Source: Candidatus Omnitrophota bacterium (GTDB lineage Bacteria > Omnitrophota > Gorgyraeia > Gygaellales > Profunditerraquicolaceae). From it: DNA of 8,491 nt. The stretch is taken from the NCBI GenBank assembly GCA_016867175.1, contig VGKF01000025.1:1-8491 (forward strand). The letters are read 5' to 3'. The position numbers and the translations under genes were made by a program. This document shows positions 5,392 to 8,491 of the stretch, piece after piece (within the stretch, counting starts at the first letter, position 1; every line of letters starts with the position of its first letter). The notes under the pieces were generated by a model that was given only the letters and a program-made list of their open reading frames with translations, did not search any database and was not told where the DNA came from.

Positions 5392-5409
5392 ATTTCTGGC
5401 TATTGTAAA
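5381..5409 (-). promoter_or_regulatory. Sigma70-type promoter for the tRNA-led transcript
   Basis: On the minus strand TTTACA (5409-5404) and TAATAT (5386-5381) are separated by exactly 17 nt. The -35 matches consensus at 5 of 6 bases, and the -10 keeps the key first T, second A and last T. Transcription would begin around 5370-5374, about 10-15 nt before the tRNA-Ile2 5' end. It lies in the 92-nt gap after the rpoD stop. The likely reader is the RpoD encoded just upstream. Confidence 0.65.
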
Positions 5410-5452
5410 GTTTTTTTATGGTTGGAAGGGCTTGAAAAGGAAGGTGTTACTG

Positions 5453-6991
5453 TTAATACTCCCTTTGATGCACTAGGGCCATATCCAGGAAGGTACGTAA
5501 CCTTCTTGAGCGCGTAGGATGTCTTAATTTCTTTAAGGCCTTGGCCTCTATTTGACGAACCCGCTCGCGGGTAACTTTAAAAACATTACCGACCTCCTCC
5601 AGCGTGCGCGGGCAACCGTCGCTGATACCGAAACGCAGGACTAGTATTTTCTTTTCTCTTTCCGTAAGGGTGGTAAGGGCAGAGCCCATCTCGTCTTTAA
5701 GCATGGCGCGCATGGTAGCATTAGCGGGCGAGACTGCTTTTTTATCTTGGATAAAATCTCCAAAATGCGTATCACCCTCATCTCCGATAGGCATCTGCAG
5801 TGATATAGGCTCCTGTGCAATCTTGAGTATTGCCTTCACCTTATCCTGAGGCAGGCGCATCTTATAGGCGATCTCTTCAGCCAAAGGCTCCCTGCCGTTC
5901 TGCTGGACAAAAACCCGTGAAAATCTGATTATCTTATTTATGGTTTCAGTCATATGCACCGGTATTCTTATGGTGCGCGCCTGATCGGCTATAGAACGCG
6001 TGATCGCCTGCCTTATCCACCAGGTAGCATAGGTAGAGAACTTATACCCCCGCTTATATTCGAATTTTTCTACTGCGCGCATAAGCCCGATATTGCCTTC
6101 CTGTATCAGATCCAAAAAGGATAGACCGCGGTTAGTGTATTTTTTGGCTATGCTTACCACTAGCCTCAAATTCGCCTCCACCAGATACTTTTTAGTGCGG
6201 TTGAATTTCATATGCGTGGACCTGACCAACTTCATCTGTTCTTTTATCTTAAGGTAGGGCTCTGCTAATTTATGCAGGATAAAACGCCTCCTGGAAGGAT
6301 TACGCCTCCTATGCCTACTCATCTGTTCCAATTCCCTAATCAAGAGGCTTAGCCTGCGCACTGCCAGCTCAATAACCGAAGTGGTAAAATTAAACTTGAG
6401 CAATAACTCAACGCTCCTGGATTCGCTGCGGGTCCCTTTTAATAACTGCAGGGTCCTCCTCATCCTCTTGAGGATATTATTCTTATTGGACTTAATCTCC
6501 TCTTTGGTGACCTCTTCAAGGTTTAACTTTCCTTCCAGTATATCATTGACTACGCAGACCATTTCATTACGTACAAATCTGGTAACCAGTGCCGCCCGTT
6601 TAAATTTCTCCTCAGCCTCTTCTATCCTTTTGGCCAATTCGATCTCATTTTCTCTGGAAAGCAAAGAGATTGACCCCATCTGCTTAAGGTACATCTTGAC
6701 TGGATCATCCAAAGGCAGAAATCTCTCCTCGCTTTTAAGTTGCTCGCTGAGCAATTCCTCTTTTAATACGGGACTAGGGGGTTTATCGTGTCCGTGTTCC
6801 TCTTCATTCTCGATAATCTGGATATCCTCATTCCCTAAAAGATCGAGGATCCTGTCTATATCCTCCGAAGAGGAAACCCCCTCCGGCAACAACTCATTGA
6901 TCTCATCATAGGTCAGATAACCCTTTTGCCTGCCTAAGGTAATAATCTTCTCTACGTCTTTTTTCGTATATTCCCTCTTTTCTACTTTCAC
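5453..6991 (-). CDS. rpoD: RNA polymerase primary sigma factor RpoD (sigma70)
   Basis: This is the housekeeping sigma factor that lets RNA polymerase recognise -35/-10 promoters. Numbering from the GTG at 6991 gives 512 residues. Region 1.1 covers about 1-68, region 1.2 about 94-130 (LDDPVKMYLKQMG), and a helical non-conserved region 131-262 includes an Arg-rich patch. Region 2 covers about 264-345, with NLRLVVSIAKKY, GLSFLDLIQEGNIGLMRAV and KFSTYATWWIRQAITR. Region 3 covers about 346-423. Region 4 covers about 428-502, with LTEREKKILVLRFG and the -35-binding helix in VTRERVRQIEAKALKKLRHP. Full regions 1.1 and 1.2 mark it as the primary sigma. GTG 6991 has GAGG at 5 nt spacing; a GTG at 6997 (two residues longer) lies within that Shine-Dalgarno and is less likely. 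It directly follows dnaG. Confidence 0.97.
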   Translation of the reverse strand: MKVEKREYTKKDVEKIITLGRQKGYLTYDEINELLPEGVSSSEDIDRILDLLGNEDIQIIENEEEHGHDKPPSPVLKEELLSEQLKSEERFLPLDDPVKMYLKQMGSISLLSRENEIELAKRIEEAEEKFKRAALVTRFVRNEMVCVVNDILEGKLNLEEVTKEEIKSNKNNILKRMRRTLQLLKGTRSESRSVELLLKFNFTTSVIELAVRRLSLLIRELEQMSRHRRRNPSRRRFILHKLAEPYLKIKEQMKLVRSTHMKFNRTKKYLVEANLRLVVSIAKKYTNRGLSFLDLIQEGNIGLMRAVEKFEYKRGYKFSTYATWWIRQAITRSIADQARTIRIPVHMTETINKIIRFSRVFVQQNGREPLAEEIAYKMRLPQDKVKAILKIAQEPISLQMPIGDEGDTHFGDFIQDKKAVSPANATMRAMLKDEMGSALTTLTEREKKILVLRFGISDGCPRTLEEVGNVFKVTRERVRQIEAKALKKLRHPTRSRRLRTFLDMALVHQREY

Positions 6992-6993
6992 GC

Positions 6994-7000
6994 TCACCTC
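6994..7000 (-). promoter_or_regulatory. Shine-Dalgarno site of rpoD merged with the dnaG stop codon
   Basis: GAGGTGA on the minus strand matches the anti-Shine-Dalgarno sequence. Its last three bases are the dnaG TGA stop, and it ends 2 nt before the GTG at 6991. This argues against the upstream GTG at 6997, which falls inside the site, and suggests dnaG-rpoD translational coupling. Confidence 0.7.
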
Positions 7001-8490
7001 ATCTTGGTTAAATTATTAAACTCTTCTATTAATAGATGCAACTTTGCGTCATTACCTAAACGCTGTGCCGTAGTTATCTCTTCTTGGAGATGCTGTTTCT
7101 TCACTTTTAGCCTGTCGCTCTTAAGACGTGTTATGCAATCGTCTATAATCCTCTCTTTGTTCTCTAGAGAAACCTCAGGCATAAGTGTAGACTCAGAGAT
7201 TAAGCGCGAGATGGCCTCTTCGCTAAAATAATTTATGAGATTGCTGGCCCCTATATTTTTACCCTGGCCGGCTAAATCAAACATCAGCGAAACTATCTTA
7301 GAGGTAATCTCATCCTGAAAGTCGCCAGGCTTAAGCTCCTCTTTTACGCGGCTAATAGTACCGGCCTCATCCAACATCAGCTTTATTAATAATTTCTCTG
7401 TTGGATTTATATTAGCCGGTTTCTTGGGGGCTGCCTGATTTATATCCTGGTAGGCCTTTCCCCCCTTTATTTTTTTGAGCTCCTGCAAGATATATTGCTC
7501 TTCTACGTTTAGCTGGGAAGAAAGAAACTTGATATATTCGGACTTTAAGATCGCATTCTTAAGCCTGTTTATAGTAGGCAGCATCTCAGAGGCGATCTTT
7601 GCCTTCCCCTGGGCCTCTTTTATATTAAAACGCGATTTCAATGCCTCTAACTTGTAATCAAAAAGCCCTTGGGCATTCTTGACCTTATCCTTAAAAACCT
7701 CAATACCTTCCTTGCGCACGAACAAATCCGGGTCAAAACCCCTGGGAAGGGAAACTACCCTTACATCCATCTCTTCTTCTATAAACACATCAAGGGTCCT
7801 AAGGGTAGCTATCTGCCCTGCGTCGTCCGGGTCGTAAACAATCACTATATTATGGGTATACCTCTTTAAAAGCCTGGCCTGCTCCTGGGTAAACGCAGTA
7901 CCCAGCGACGCTACTATATTTTTAATACCCTCCTGGAAAGGCGCAAGAAAATCAAGATACCCCTCCACCACTATCGCGCAATCAGCATCTCTTATATAAT
8001 CCTTTGATAAATTGAGCCCGTAAAGATTCCTTCCCTTAATATATATGCCTGTCTCCGGCGAATTAATATATTTAGCCTGGGCGTTGCCTGAGTCAGTACC
8101 TGTGCCTTCCGGTAGGAGCCTTGCCCCAAACCCTAAGCTCCTGGATTTTATATCGAATATGGGAAAAATTACCCGGTTACGAAACCTGTCATAATAGCCC
8201 CCGCTTCCTTTAGCAAGAACCAGGCCTGCCTTCTCTAATAAAGAAAGGCTTACCCCCTTGGCCCTGAAATAATTTATCAGGCCATCCCATTTATCAGGAG
8301 CAAATCCCAGCTTAAATAATTTTATAGTCTCTTCTTTTATGCCTCGTTTTAATAAATAGCTCTTTGCCTGACTTGCGCTTGAGGCACTCAGGTTATCCGC
8401 ATAGAAAGACGTGGCCAGTTCATTAATTTTGTAAAGCTGGGTGATAAGATTGCTGACCCCGGGGTCCTGCTTTTGCATCTGCGGCAGATC
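6994..8490 (-). CDS. dnaG: DNA primase DnaG, N-terminal zinc-binding domain outside the window
   Basis: DnaG makes the RNA primers used at the replication fork. 498 residues are visible, and the frame stays open to the window edge (the first complete codons read D-L-P-Q-M), so the ATG at 8478 is internal. About 95 residues including the CHC2 zinc ribbon are missing. Numbering from the first complete codon, the RNA-polymerase-type core includes RFRNRVIFPIFD (about 102-113), GFGARLL and KYINSPETGIYIKGRNLYGL. The TOPRIM centre follows, with E176 in VVEGYLD and the metal-binding acidic cluster D220, D222 and D223 in YDPDDAG. Residues about 360 to the end form the helical DnaB-binding domain. The stop codon is embedded in the rpoD Shine-Dalgarno site. 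No rpsU is visible in the window. Confidence 0.95.
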   Translation of the reverse strand, partial: DLPQMQKQDPGVSNLITQLYKINELATSFYADNLSASSASQAKSYLLKRGIKEETIKLFKLGFAPDKWDGLINYFRAKGVSLSLLEKAGLVLAKGSGGYYDRFRNRVIFPIFDIKSRSLGFGARLLPEGTGTDSGNAQAKYINSPETGIYIKGRNLYGLNLSKDYIRDADCAIVVEGYLDFLAPFQEGIKNIVASLGTAFTQEQARLLKRYTHNIVIVYDPDDAGQIATLRTLDVFIEEEMDVRVVSLPRGFDPDLFVRKEGIEVFKDKVKNAQGLFDYKLEALKSRFNIKEAQGKAKIASEMLPTINRLKNAILKSEYIKFLSSQLNVEEQYILQELKKIKGGKAYQDINQAAPKKPANINPTEKLLIKLMLDEAGTISRVKEELKPGDFQDEITSKIVSLMFDLAGQGKNIGASNLINYFSEEAISRLISESTLMPEVSLENKERIIDDCITRLKSDRLKVKKQHLQEEITTAQRLGNDAKLHLLIEEFNNLTKMR

Positions 8491-8491
8491 A

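Noticed and set aside
6381..6911. A 176-codon open frame on the plus strand opposite rpoD
   Set aside because: It is antisense to conserved sigma factor coding sequence, is dominated by Ser and Leu as expected from a complementary frame, and shows no ribosome site or domain.
8476..8478. ATG near the window edge as the start of dnaG
   Set aside because: The frame continues to the window end, and the N-terminal zinc-binding domain expected in DnaG would be missing; the GIDLPQ-like join typical after that domain is just visible as DLPQ.
1..8491. CRISPR array, transposase, phage or defence genes
   Set aside because: No spaced direct repeats and no such protein motifs were seen on either strand; the gene content is housekeeping throughout.

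Overview
This window comes from a bacterial chromosome and is made almost entirely of housekeeping genes, all on the minus strand. The true reading order is therefore from high to low coordinates: dnaG (partial), rpoD, tRNA-Ile2, tRNA-Val, a zinc-ribbon coiled-coil protein, a type I RNase H, the RNase P RNA (rnpB), yebC, ruvC, ruvA, scpB and pheA (partial). Base composition looks moderate (neither AT- nor GC-extreme), Shine-Dalgarno sites are classical, and neither tRNA encodes CCA. The gene set and style resemble uncultured Gram-negative-type candidate phyla such as Omnitrophota. That placement is only an impression from gene content and cannot be proved from this sequence.

Layout by region. 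Positions 8491-5453 hold the dnaG-rpoD pair of the classical macromolecular-synthesis operon. dnaG is cut by the window edge and lacks its zinc-finger N-terminus. Positions 5452-5103 hold a good sigma70-type promoter and two tRNA genes. Their 112-nt spacer is highly structured: it folds into a junction with no unpaired linkers and carries what looks like a leftover tRNA-Ile 3' end. Positions 5080-3958 hold the coiled-coil/zinc-ribbon protein and RNase H, which overlap by 14 nt. Positions 3870-3449 hold rnpB. Its catalytic half looks like ordinary type A, but its specificity half lacks the usual P13/P14 sequences and contains two mutually exclusive long helices. Positions 3423-1545 hold the yebC-ruvC-ruvA cluster without an adjacent ruvB. 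Positions 1539-1 hold scpB and a bifunctional chorismate mutase/prephenate dehydratase, overlapping by 32 nt.

The genes serve replication priming, transcription initiation, tRNA supply and processing, R-loop/RNA-primer removal, translation rescue, Holliday-junction processing and chromosome condensation, with phenylalanine synthesis at the end. Spacing is tight and no convincing terminator is visible from the tRNA promoter down to the end of the window. RNase P RNA may therefore share a transcript with two of its own substrates. The most interesting signals are the non-canonical rnpB specificity domain, the structured inter-tRNA spacer, the tRNA 3'-end remnant, and the C55 substitution in the tRNA-Val T loop.
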